A DNA stretch of 5,811 nt from contig CABQNA010000103.1 of the NCBI GenBank assembly GCA_902465425.1, positions 1 to 5,811 of the forward strand, given 5' to 3'. The stretch is from an uncultured Collinsella sp. Lineage in GTDB: Bacteria > Actinomycetota > Coriobacteriia > Coriobacteriales > Coriobacteriaceae. A program made the position numbers and the translations under genes. Of the stretch, positions 1 to 5,385 are shown piece after piece (positions within the stretch are counted from its first letter, which is position 1; every line of letters starts with the position of its first letter). Below the pieces are notes generated by a model. The model did no database searches and had not been told where the DNA came from. It saw nothing but the letters and a program-made list of their open reading frames with translations.

Positions 1-574
1 CCGGCAGATTGTTCTCGATGTGGTCCAGAACGTCCTCGATGGAGGAATCGAACTTGTGCTCCGGCACCTGGCCCTTGGAAGCAGCGGACTTCTTGACCTG
101 CTCGAACAGCTCCGTGATGCCCTTGTTCTTAAGAGCCGAGATCATCATGACCGGACAACCGAGCTTCTTGGAAAGCTTGTCCGTGTCGATCTTATCGCCG
201 TTCTTCTCGACCAAGTCGGCCATGTTGAGGGCAACGACCACGGGTAGGCCGGTCTCGATAACCTGAAGCGCTAGGTACAGGTTACGCTCGAGGTTGGTGG
301 CATCGACGACTTGGACGACAACATCGGGCTCGCCGCTCATGAGGTAATCGCGCGAGCACTGCTCCTCGGGGCTGTAGGGGGAAAGCGAGTAGATGCCAGG
401 GAGGTCCGTGATGGTAACGTTCTTGTCGCTTAGGAGCTTGGCCTCCTTTTTCTCAACCGTGACGCCGGGCCAGTTGCCAACGTAGCCGTTGGCGCCGGTG
501 ATCAGGTTGAAAAGCGTGGTCTTGCCGCAGTTGGGGTTACCCGCCAACGCGACATGGATCTGAGAATCCGCCAT
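1..574 (-). CDS. feoB: Ferrous iron transport protein B, N-terminal G domain (partial)
   Basis: FeoB is the inner-membrane Fe2+ permease with a cytosolic GTPase domain. Only the first 191 codons are present; the coding frame is open to the window edge, so the membrane part lies outside. The conceptual translation starts MADSQIHVALAGNPNCGKTT and shows the full G-protein set: G1 GNPNCGKTT (residues 12-20), the FeoB-type switch I stretch GNWPGVTVEKKE with Thr39 as G2, G3 DLPG (57-60), G4 NMAD (117-120) and G5 SA (146-147). After that a helical segment begins (about 150-190), as expected for the GDI-like helical domain. The start at 574 is supported by an AGGAAG-type ribosome binding site about 8-13 nt upstream and by the G1 motif lying close to the N terminus, as is usual in FeoB. 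It is the third gene of a feoA-feoA-feoB operon, 123 nt after feoA2, with a small inverted repeat in the gap. Confidence 0.97.
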   Translation of the reverse strand, partial: MADSQIHVALAGNPNCGKTTLFNLITGANGYVGNWPGVTVEKKEAKLLSDKNVTITDLPGIYSLSPYSPEEQCSRDYLMSGEPDVVVQVVDATNLERNLYLALQVIETGLPVVVALNMADLVEKNGDKIDTDKLSKKLGCPVMMISALKNKGITELFEQVKKSAASKGQVPEHKFDSSIEDVLDHIENNLP

Positions 575-649
575 TCAATCCTTCTTCCTTGTGTGCCTGT
601 GCTGCTTTCTCCGCGCAGGCTGGATAATGTGCTTCAAAGATGCTGCATT

Positions 650-669
650 AAGTTAGAAAAACCTAACTT
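650..669. promoter_or_regulatory. Inverted repeat between feoA2 and feoB, candidate operator
   Basis: Perfect 7-bp arms, AAGTTAG at 650-656 and CTAACTT at 663-669, are separated by AAAAAC. The stem is AT-rich, is not followed by a T run on either strand, and lies in the 123-nt gap before feoB. It therefore looks more like a protein site than a terminator. The TTAG/CTAA core vaguely recalls DtxR-family iron boxes, but the spacing (6 nt rather than 1) does not match the IdeR/DtxR consensus, so the regulator is unknown. An RNA hairpin that tunes feoB translation is the alternative. Confidence 0.4.
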
Positions 670-697
670 TATCTGCAGAAATATACGCCGCGAGTCC

Positions 698-919
698 TTA
701 CTGGACCTCGACGACGGCGGCCTCCTCCTTGCGGATGGAAAGCTCGTAGCCGCGCACGTTGATCTCGACCGGATCACCGAGCGGTGCAACCTTCACGACC
801 TTGAACGAAGTGCCCTTGATGAGCCCCAGGTCCATAAGGTGGCGGCGAAGCGCACCCTCACCGTGAAGCTTGACGATGGTGGAGCTCTCGCCCACCTTAA
901 CGTCACCCAACGTCTTCAT
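698..919 (-). CDS. feoA: FeoA family protein (second copy)
   Basis: FeoA is a small cytosolic SH3-like protein that partners the FeoB iron transporter; its exact biochemical role is not settled. This 73-residue product has the family length and pattern: TLGDVKVGESSTIVKL at the N terminus, the central RRHLMDLGLIKGT element (about residues 25-37) typical of FeoA, then KVAPLGDPVEINVRGYELSIRKEEAAVVEV at the C terminus, where the PLGDP and G-x-x-L-x-L/I-R-x-x-E-A pattern is the conventional FeoA ending. The start at 919 has an AAGGGGG ribosome binding site about 8-10 nt upstream. It follows feoA1 by only 39 nt and precedes feoB by 123 nt, so the three are most likely one transcript. This copy is closer to the canonical FeoA pattern than the upstream one. 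Confidence 0.93.
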   Translation of the reverse strand: MKTLGDVKVGESSTIVKLHGEGALRRHLMDLGLIKGTSFKVVKVAPLGDPVEINVRGYELSIRKEEAAVVEVQ

Positions 920-958
920 CCTCTTGTCCCCCTTTCGGTTTTTATGAAATGCTGTGGA

Positions 959-1201
959 CTAACCGACGGTCATGATGTGCATGGCAACCTTGGAATCGAT
1001 ACCAAAGCGTGCGCCCAGCACAGTGACGATGATGTTGGCGCCACTCGAACTCACCACGTGGATTTCGCTGCCCTCGACAAAGCCGAGGTCCTTGAGATGG
1101 TGCTTCATATCCTCATTGCCCTTTACACGAGACACGCGCACGGTTTCGCCCGCTTTTACCATCGAAAGCGGCATTGCCGGCATCTGCGGTCCGCAAGACA
1201 T
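959..1201 (-). CDS. feoA: FeoA family protein (first copy)
   Basis: A second, divergent FeoA of 80 residues that opens the operon. It carries an N-terminal extension MSCGPQMPAMP with a cysteine, then PLSMVKAGETVRVSRVKG, the family's DMKHHLKDLGFVEGSEI element (about residues 31-47), and the ending GARFGIDSKVAMHIMTV. The C-terminal basic/acidic signature of the other copy (IRKEEA) is replaced by GIDSKVA, so the two copies are not recent duplicates. The start at 1201 is set by an AGGAG site (reverse complement of 1208-1212) 6 nt upstream. Tandem feoA genes before feoB are a known arrangement in Firmicutes and Actinobacteria; the two may form a heteromeric partner for FeoB, which is inference. 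The gene lies just downstream of a long inverted repeat (1244-1297) that is the likely control point. Confidence 0.92.
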   Translation of the reverse strand: MSCGPQMPAMPLSMVKAGETVRVSRVKGNEDMKHHLKDLGFVEGSEIHVVSSSGANIIVTVLGARFGIDSKVAMHIMTVG

Positions 1202-1243
1202 GAGTGGCTCCTAACGTCAGTTCGTCCTTAACATCGACGCGGT

Positions 1244-1297
1244 AAAAGTTAACCACGTCTATGTTCGCTTTAGTAAACTAACACGTGGTTAACTTTT
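1244..1297. promoter_or_regulatory. Long perfect inverted repeat upstream of feoA1, candidate operator
   Basis: The arms AAAAGTTAACCACGT (1244-1258) and ACGTGGTTAACTTTT (1283-1297) are perfect 15-bp reverse complements separated by 24 nt, centred 70 nt before the feoA1 start codon. A smaller inverted repeat, TTAGT-AA-ACTAA (1270-1281), lies in the spacer. The arms have no T run after them on the minus strand and the spacer is long, so two dimer sites for a regulator in opposite orientation (about 39 bp centre to centre) are more likely than a terminator. The position suggests metal-dependent control of the feo operon; the regulator is not identifiable here. No clear -10/-35 pair stands out. 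Confidence 0.55.
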
Positions 1298-1340
1298 TGG
1301 AAAGGGTCCCCATTCAGATTTCGAAAAAGTTTCCTATACG

Positions 1341-1379
1341 AAACAAAGGCACCGCAAAGACCATCTCTTTGCAGTGCCT
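1341..1379 (-). terminator. Rho-independent terminator after the HPr gene
   Basis: The arms 1347-1360 and 1366-1379 pair over 14 positions with a single C/A mismatch around a 5-nt loop. Read on the minus strand, the stem is followed by TTTGTTTC (1346 downward). It lies 54 nt past the HPr stop codon and before the feo operator region, so it insulates the feo operon from the HPr transcript. Confidence 0.8.
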
Positions 1380-1402
1380 ATTGATACCAATTTATGCAAT
1401 AG

Positions 1403-1416
1403 AGGGGACTGCCCCT
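1403..1416. repeat. Short GC palindrome between the HPr gene and its terminator
   Basis: AGGGG (1403-1407) and CCCCT (1412-1416) flank ACTG, followed on the plus strand by TTGTCACA. The same style of palindrome next to TTGTCACA is, from memory, a common dispersed REP-like element in anaerobe genomes, but this window has only one copy, so repeat status cannot be shown from here. Confidence 0.3.
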
Positions 1417-1433
1417 TTGTCACATTGTTGAGG

Positions 1434-1682
1434 TTAAAGCGAGAGGTTTCTGATCGACGTGACGCAGGAGGCCTCATCCACGCCCGAAACGCGGAACACG
1501 ACGTCTTCGCCACATTCGCCGCAGAGTGCCATGAGCCCTATAACGTCGCGGCCATCCGTGTGGCGATCGCCGATACTGACCGACACGTCGCTACGATGCT
1601 TGGCAATGATGTCATAGAGCAGCGCAACCGGGCGGGCATGTAATCCCAACGGATCTTTAATCGTCTTTGTAAACTCGACCAT
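1434..1682 (-). CDS. HPr-like phosphocarrier protein with Asp at position 46
   Basis: An 82-residue protein of the HPr family, the small cytosolic carrier that passes phosphate from enzyme I to sugar-specific EII proteins of the PTS. The active-site segment DPLGLHARPVALL puts His at residue 15 and Arg at 17, exactly as in canonical HPr, so phosphoryl transfer at His15 is possible. The regulatory segment, normally K-S-I-M-G-V-M-S-L with Ser46, reads GRDVIGLMALCGECGED: Asp occupies position 46, so HPr kinase cannot phosphorylate it. Two cysteines (54 and 57, spaced CxxC) follow, which is unusual. The start at 1682 was chosen because GGGAGGGG lies directly upstream and His then falls at 15; an in-frame ATG 24 nt further up (MCDVVGGD...) would overlap that site. 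A TACAAT box (reverse complement of 1737-1742) about 55 nt upstream could be its -10. It has its own terminator and no enzyme I neighbour. Confidence 0.88.
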   Translation of the reverse strand: MVEFTKTIKDPLGLHARPVALLYDIIAKHRSDVSVSIGDRHTDGRDVIGLMALCGECGEDVVFRVSGVDEASCVTSIRNLSL

Positions 1683-1767
1683 GTCCCCTCCCACGACATC
1701 GCACATTCGGCCGGCAAACCCAGCCACGTGGTAGTTATTGTACGTTACCGGCGCACCCCCGTCCCAT

Positions 1768-1802
1768 AAAAAACGAGGGAAGGCACGCGTCCTTCCCTCG
1801 TT
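1768..1802 (-). terminator. Rho-independent terminator after aspS
   Basis: A perfect 12-bp stem, AACGAGGGAAGG (1772-1783) with CCTTCCCTCGTT (1791-1802), has a 7-nt loop. On the minus strand the stem runs straight into a run of six T (1773-1768). It begins 24 nt after the aspS stop codon and cleanly separates aspS from the HPr gene. Confidence 0.92.
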
Positions 1803-1825
1803 ACAGGCAATATGTAGCCGCTCGC

Positions 1826-3613
1826 CTACATCAGGCGAAGGCTGACGTCCTTGAGCTGGGCGCCGGAAACGGCACTCGGGGCGCCCGACATGAGGTCGGA
1901 GCCGCTGGCCGTCTTGGGGAACGCCATGACGTCGCGGATGGAGTCGGAACCGGTAAGCAGCATGCACACGCGGTCCAGGCCCAGAGCGAAACCGCCCATC
2001 GGGGGCGCACCAAACTTGAGGGCCTCCATGAGGAAGCCGAACTGAGACTCGGCACGCTCCTCGGTAAAGCCCAGGAGCTTGAGCATGGACATCTGCATCT
2101 CGGCGTTGTGGATACGCATACCGCCGCCACCGGCCTCAAAGCCGTCCATGACAAAGTCGTAGGTGCAGGAGCCGGCTGCCAACGGGTCGGCCTCGATCTT
2201 GGCGATGTCGGTCTCGGTCGGCAGAGTGAAGGGCTGGTGCTCGGCAGCATAAGCCTTGCGGTCCTCATCCCAGTGGAACAGCGGGAAGTTGACGACCCAC
2301 AGGAAGTCGTGGCCCTCGCGCTTGATCTCGAGTGCATTGGCCATGTGGGAACGCATGCCGCCCAGAATCTCGTCAGAGAGCAGGCGCGGGCCGGCGGCGA
2401 ACATCACAAGGTCGCCGGGCTCGACGTCCATGCGCTCGCGCAGAGCCGCCATCTCCTCGTCCGAGAAGAACTTGACGATGGGGCTGTTGATGGAGCCGTC
2501 CTCGCGGAAGGCGATCCAGGCCAGGCCCTTGGCGCCAAACGTGGAGGCCACGCCGGCGAGCTTATCGATCTTGGCACGTGCCCAGGCACCGGCGCCCTTG
2601 GCGTTGATGGCCTTGACGACAGAACCCTCCTCGTTTGCGGCAGTCGCAAAGACCTTGAACTTGGAGTTGGCAAAGATGTCGGTCAGGTCGACCAGGTGCA
2701 TGCCATAGCGGGTATCGGGCTTGTCGGAGCCATAGGTGTCCATGGCCTCCCAGTAGTTCATGCGACGCAGCGGCGTGGGCATCTCGACACCCATGCGGCC
2801 GAAGGCATCGGCCAGGACCTCTTCGAGCGCGCTCATAACGTCGTTCTGGTCCACGAAGGACATCTCGATATCGACCTGGGTGAACTCGGGCTGACGGTCG
2901 GCACGCAGGTCCTCGTCGCGGAAGCACTTGGCAACCTGGTAGTAGCGCTCGACGCCACCGACCATGAGCAGCTGCTTCAGGAGCTGCGGGGACTGCGGCA
3001 GGGCGTAAAAGTTGCCCGGCTGGATGCGGCTGGGAACAATGAAGTCGCGGGCGCCCTCGGGCGTGGACTTAAACAGGGAGGGCGTCTCGACCTCCATGAA
3101 CTCACGGTTGTGCAGCGCCTCGCGAATGGCAAAGGTAAAGTCGGAGCGCAGCTTGAGGTTGGCCATCATCTCGGGACGGCGGAGGTCCAGATAGCGATAG
3201 CGCAGGCGGGTGTCCTCGCTGGTCTCGATGCCGTCCTCGATCTGGAACGGCGGAGTGACGGACGTGTTGAGCACCTCGGCGTGGTCGGTCAGGACCTCGA
3301 TCTCGCCGGTCGCGAGCTTGGTGTTGGTGGTCTCCTCGCCACGAGCGCGCACGACGCCGTGGATCTTGATGGGCCACTCGGGACGCATGGTCTCGGCGAT
3401 CTTAAAGGCGTCGCCATCGGAGTGCTCGGGGTCGAAGGTGAGCTGCGTGATGCCCTCGCGGTCGCGAAGGTCGCAGAAGATAAGGCCGCCGTGGTCGCGG
3501 CGACGGCTCACCCAACCGGTGAGGGTGACCTCTTCGCCCACGTTCTCGAAGCGAAGCTCGCCGCAAGTACGGGTGTGCATGGAATGCTCGTCAATGGGAC
3601 GGGTCTGGCTCAT
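1826..3613 (-). CDS. aspS: Aspartate--tRNA(Asp/Asn) ligase
   Basis: Class IIb aminoacyl-tRNA synthetase that charges tRNA with aspartate, 595 residues, the usual size for bacterial AspRS with the GAD insert. Domains in order: OB-fold anticodon-binding domain (about 15-115, with WVSRRRDHGGLIFCDLRDREG at 34-54), a linker with YRYLDLRRPEM (139-149), the motif 1 region FMEVETPSL (172-180), motif 2 with CFRDEDLRADRQPEFTQVD (230-248), the bacterial GAD insertion (about 295-425), and motif 3 GFALGLDRVCMLL (541-553) containing the ATP-binding Arg548. His41 in the OB-fold loop, where E. coli has Leu, is the residue reported in non-discriminating enzymes that also charge tRNA(Asn); this suggests a GatCAB route to Asn-tRNA (inference). 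The start is fixed by a strong AAAGGAGG site 9 nt upstream. A leader hairpin precedes it and a terminator follows. A 549-codon open frame on the opposite strand is a codon-bias shadow. Confidence 0.98.
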   Translation of the reverse strand: MSQTRPIDEHSMHTRTCGELRFENVGEEVTLTGWVSRRRDHGGLIFCDLRDREGITQLTFDPEHSDGDAFKIAETMRPEWPIKIHGVVRARGEETTNTKLATGEIEVLTDHAEVLNTSVTPPFQIEDGIETSEDTRLRYRYLDLRRPEMMANLKLRSDFTFAIREALHNREFMEVETPSLFKSTPEGARDFIVPSRIQPGNFYALPQSPQLLKQLLMVGGVERYYQVAKCFRDEDLRADRQPEFTQVDIEMSFVDQNDVMSALEEVLADAFGRMGVEMPTPLRRMNYWEAMDTYGSDKPDTRYGMHLVDLTDIFANSKFKVFATAANEEGSVVKAINAKGAGAWARAKIDKLAGVASTFGAKGLAWIAFREDGSINSPIVKFFSDEEMAALRERMDVEPGDLVMFAAGPRLLSDEILGGMRSHMANALEIKREGHDFLWVVNFPLFHWDEDRKAYAAEHQPFTLPTETDIAKIEADPLAAGSCTYDFVMDGFEAGGGGMRIHNAEMQMSMLKLLGFTEERAESQFGFLMEALKFGAPPMGGFALGLDRVCMLLTGSDSIRDVMAFPKTASGSDLMSGAPSAVSGAQLKDVSLRLM

Positions 3614-3634
3614 ACCAGTGATCCTCCTTTATGG

Positions 3635-3676
3635 ATCTGTGCCGCCCCGTGTCGTTCCGGGCGGCGTCGTACAGAT
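3635..3676 (-). promoter_or_regulatory. Bulged hairpin in the aspS 5' leader
   Basis: ATCTGTGCCGCCC (3635-3647) pairs with GGGCGGC (3659-3665) and, after a 5-nt bulge (3666-3670), with ACAGAT (3671-3676). In the aspS mRNA the stem ends about 4 nt before the AAAGGAGG ribosome binding site (3623-3630). It has no T run, so it is not a simple terminator. I see no T-box signature (no AGGGTGGnACCGCG). It may stabilise the 5' end or affect ribosome access, or be a pause site; function is unproven. A weaker CTGCG/CGCAG stem lies further upstream (3686-3702). Confidence 0.4.
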
Positions 3677-3869
3677 TTGCCCAGCCTGCGTAAACCGCGC
3701 AGCCAGACATGGCGTTCTATCTTATCGCACCTGTGTCGATGTGCCGCGGAAAAGTAGCTCCTGCCCAAAGACTTGACGGAGACGAAACAATTGACGCAGC
3801 CTGGCCGTCGCCAAGGCGCGCCACGTGCGACAATGTGCCCCAATACAACTGCACTCGGAAAGGCCCACC

Positions 3870-4505
3870 ATGACTGCACGCCTCATCGTTATGGATATCG
3901 ACTCCACGCTCATCAACCAGGAGGTCATCGACCTGTTGGGCGAGGAGGCCGGCGTAGGCGAGCAAGTTGCACAGATTACCGAACGCGCCATGCGTGGCGA
4001 GCTCGACTTTAATCAGGCGCTCGAAGAGCGCGTGGGGCTGCTTGCCGGCTTGGACGAGAGCGTGTTCGAGCGCACCTTTGCGCGCGTGACGTTTACCCCC
4101 GGCGCGCTGGAGCTTGTGCGCTCGGCGCACAGCAAGGGCTGGAAGGTCGGCGTGGTAAGCGGCGGCTTTCACGAGGTCGCCGACAAGATCGTGGCTGCCG
4201 CGGGTATCGACTTTTGCCTGGCCAATCGTCTGGAGGTCGTGGACGGCAAGCTCACCGGCAAGCTGGCGGCAGGCATTGTGACCAAGGAGTCCAAGCTCAT
4301 CCAGCTGCTGGATTGGGCAGTTGAGTGCGGCGTCGATATGGCCCACACCGTCGCGATCGGTGACGGCGCCAACGACATCCCCATGATTCAGGCCGCGGGC
4401 ACGGGCATCGCGTTTTGCGCCAAGCCCAAGACACGCGAAGCCGCCCCGTTTACCATCGACGAGCGCAACCTGATGCTCGCCATGGACATCATCCTGCGCG
4501 ACTAG
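3870..4505 (+). CDS. serB: Phosphoserine phosphatase, short SerB type
   Basis: HAD-superfamily phosphatase catalysing the last step of serine synthesis, phosphoserine to serine plus phosphate, in the cytosol. The 211-residue product shows all HAD motifs: motif I VMDIDSTL with nucleophile Asp9 and acid/base Asp11, motif II VVSGGF with Ser97, the motif III lysine in TKESK (Lys142 by analogy), and motif IV GDGANDIPM with Asp165 and Asp169. The cap region INQEVIDLLGEEAGV, ITERAMRGELDF and LEERVGLLAGL carries the substrate Glu and Arg typical of true SerB and closely resembles the minimal archaeal form (Methanocaldococcus jannaschii type); there is no N-terminal ACT domain as in E. coli SerB. The ATG at 3870 has a GGAAAGG site about 6 nt upstream; the frame opens earlier (3825) but that extension is not family-like. 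It is divergent from aspS and upstream of larBC, with a TGCGACAAT extended -10-like box at 3826-3834. Other small-molecule phosphatases of the family are the alternative. Confidence 0.93.
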   Translation: MTARLIVMDIDSTLINQEVIDLLGEEAGVGEQVAQITERAMRGELDFNQALEERVGLLAGLDESVFERTFARVTFTPGALELVRSAHSKGWKVGVVSGGFHEVADKIVAAAGIDFCLANRLEVVDGKLTGKLAAGIVTKESKLIQLLDWAVECGVDMAHTVAIGDGANDIPMIQAAGTGIAFCAKPKTREAAPFTIDERNLMLAMDIILRD

Positions 4506-4541
4506 CCGATCCGTCTAACAATTGAATCAGTCTGTCCTATA

Positions 4542-4575
4542 GTTTCCGAACAATTTTGTCTTAGTGTTCGGAAAC
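4542..4575. promoter_or_regulatory. Perfect inverted repeat upstream of larB, candidate operator
   Basis: GTTTCCGAACA (4542-4552) and TGTTCGGAAAC (4565-4575) are exact 11-bp reverse complements separated by 12 nt. There is no T run after either arm, so it does not read as a rho-independent terminator for serB. It sits 45-78 nt before the larB start and its right arm overlaps the expected -35 position. The lar operon of Lactiplantibacillus plantarum is switched by LarR, a Crp/Fnr-type activator binding a palindromic Lar box; whether this site is analogous is inference. Confidence 0.55.
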
Positions 4576-4596
4576 ATACCCTTTGAGTGCTAGACT
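4567..4596 (+). promoter_or_regulatory. Probable larBC promoter with extended -10
   Basis: An extended -10 box TGCTAGACT (4588-4596) is preceded at 18 nt by a weak -35, TTCGGA (4567-4572), which lies inside the right arm of the inverted repeat. The start of transcription would be near 4603, giving a short leader of about 17 nt before the larB ATG with the GAAGGG ribosome binding site. Overlap of operator and -35 means the bound protein could either block or contact RNA polymerase. Confidence 0.4.
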
Positions 4597-4619
4597 TTGC
4601 GCCGTCGAAGGGAACATAT

Positions 4620-5375
4620 ATGGATAAGCGAGATCTTGAGCAATTGCTGAGCGATGTTGCCGGCGGAGCAGTCACTCCGGCAGTCGCCCTCACGCGCATC
4701 CAGACGGCGCCAACCGCCGATCTGGGCTTTGCGCAGCTCGATCTTTCGCGCGGGGTGCGCCAGGGAGCCGGCGCCGAGCAGATTGCCGCCATTATCGAAG
4801 CGCTGCGCGATGCCGGCCAGGAGCGCATCCTGGTCACGCGTCTGGATGCCGAAAAAGCCGCGCGCACCGCTGAGCTTCTCGGCAACGGCATCGACCTGGG
4901 ATATGTCCCGGACGCACAGCTCGCCCTCGTGGGCGGCAAGCCCTCCCCTACCGGCAACGGACGCATCGTCGTCGCCTGCGCCGGTACGAGCGACCTGCCC
5001 GTCGCCGAGGAAGCCGCATTGACGGCCGAGTTCTATGGCAACGAGGTCGACCGCCTCTACGACGTGGGTGTCGCCGGCCTGCACCGTCTGCTCGCGCATG
5101 CCGAGGAACTTGCCCAGGCGCAGGTGGTCATCGCCATCGCCGGCATGGAGGGCGCACTGGCGAGCGTTGTCGGCGGCCTGGTGAGCTGTCCGGTCATCGC
5201 CGTTCCTACCAGCGTGGGCTACGGCGCGAGCTTTGGTGGCATGGCCGCACTGCTCGCCATGCTCAACTCCTGCGCCAGCGGCGTTTCGGTCGTCAATATC
5301 GACAACGGCTTTGGTGCCGCCTACCAGGCAAGTCTTATCAATCATCTGAGCGCTGGCACGCCCTGCGCCCGTTAA
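4620..5375 (+). CDS. larB: Pyridinium-3,5-biscarboxylic acid mononucleotide synthase LarB
   Basis: LarB starts synthesis of the nickel-pincer nucleotide cofactor: it carboxylates nicotinic acid adenine dinucleotide at C5 and hydrolyses the phosphoanhydride, giving P2CMN and AMP. The 251-residue product has the family hallmarks: the N-terminal helical part with LDLSRGVRQG (40-49), then the PurE-like catalytic core with VACAGTSDLPVAEEA (118-132), YDVGVAGLHRLL (147-158), VIAIAGMEGALASVVGGL (170-187), CPVIAVPTSVGYGASFGG (190-207), and LNSCASGVSVVNIDNGFGAA (215-234). Cys218 lies in the NSCA element and should be the cysteine that forms the pyridinyl adduct. The segment after Gly49 goes straight to AGAEQI, where the family usually has a FPEVxFGxGK stretch. 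The ATG at 4620 is preferred over the in-frame GTG at 4587 because GAAGGG lies 7 nt before it and the upstream codons overlap the promoter. It is 10 nt from larC, so the two are cotranscribed. Confidence 0.94.
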   Translation: MDKRDLEQLLSDVAGGAVTPAVALTRIQTAPTADLGFAQLDLSRGVRQGAGAEQIAAIIEALRDAGQERILVTRLDAEKAARTAELLGNGIDLGYVPDAQLALVGGKPSPTGNGRIVVACAGTSDLPVAEEAALTAEFYGNEVDRLYDVGVAGLHRLLAHAEELAQAQVVIAIAGMEGALASVVGGLVSCPVIAVPTSVGYGASFGGMAALLAMLNSCASGVSVVNIDNGFGAAYQASLINHLSAGTPCAR

Positions 5376-5385
5376 GGAGCATTCC

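Noticed and set aside
554..1231. A 225-codon open frame opposite feoA1, feoA2 and the feoB start
   Set aside because: It overlaps three clear genes and the candidate operator, and the translation shows no family resemblance.
1724..1731. CCACGTGG palindrome upstream of the HPr gene sharing CACGTGGT with the feo repeat
   Set aside because: An eight-base match of a GC-rich palindrome is too short to claim a shared regulator; the flanks differ.
1434..1967. A longer 177-residue version of the HPr protein
   Set aside because: The extra N-terminal part overlaps the end of aspS and reads through its terminator; the HPr domain begins at the ATG at 1682 with its own ribosome binding site.
2108..3757. 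A 549-codon open frame opposite aspS
   Set aside because: It mirrors aspS in a GC-rich, strongly biased gene, has no recognisable domain, runs through the aspS start and leader, and is best explained by the scarcity of stop codons in that antisense frame.
3614..3869. T-box riboswitch or tRNA in the aspS/serB intergenic region
   Set aside because: No T-box core sequence and no cloverleaf with GTTCRA-type T arm could be found on either strand; only a bulged hairpin and weak promoter-like boxes are visible.
3610..3879. An 89-codon minus-strand open frame upstream of aspS
   Set aside because: It starts inside serB, spans the whole intergenic region, is basic and unlike any family, and ends within the aspS start codon region; probably chance.
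4542..4575. Reading the palindrome as the serB terminator
   Set aside because: The right arm is followed by ATACCC rather than a T run, the loop is long, and it overlaps the expected larB promoter, so an operator is preferred.
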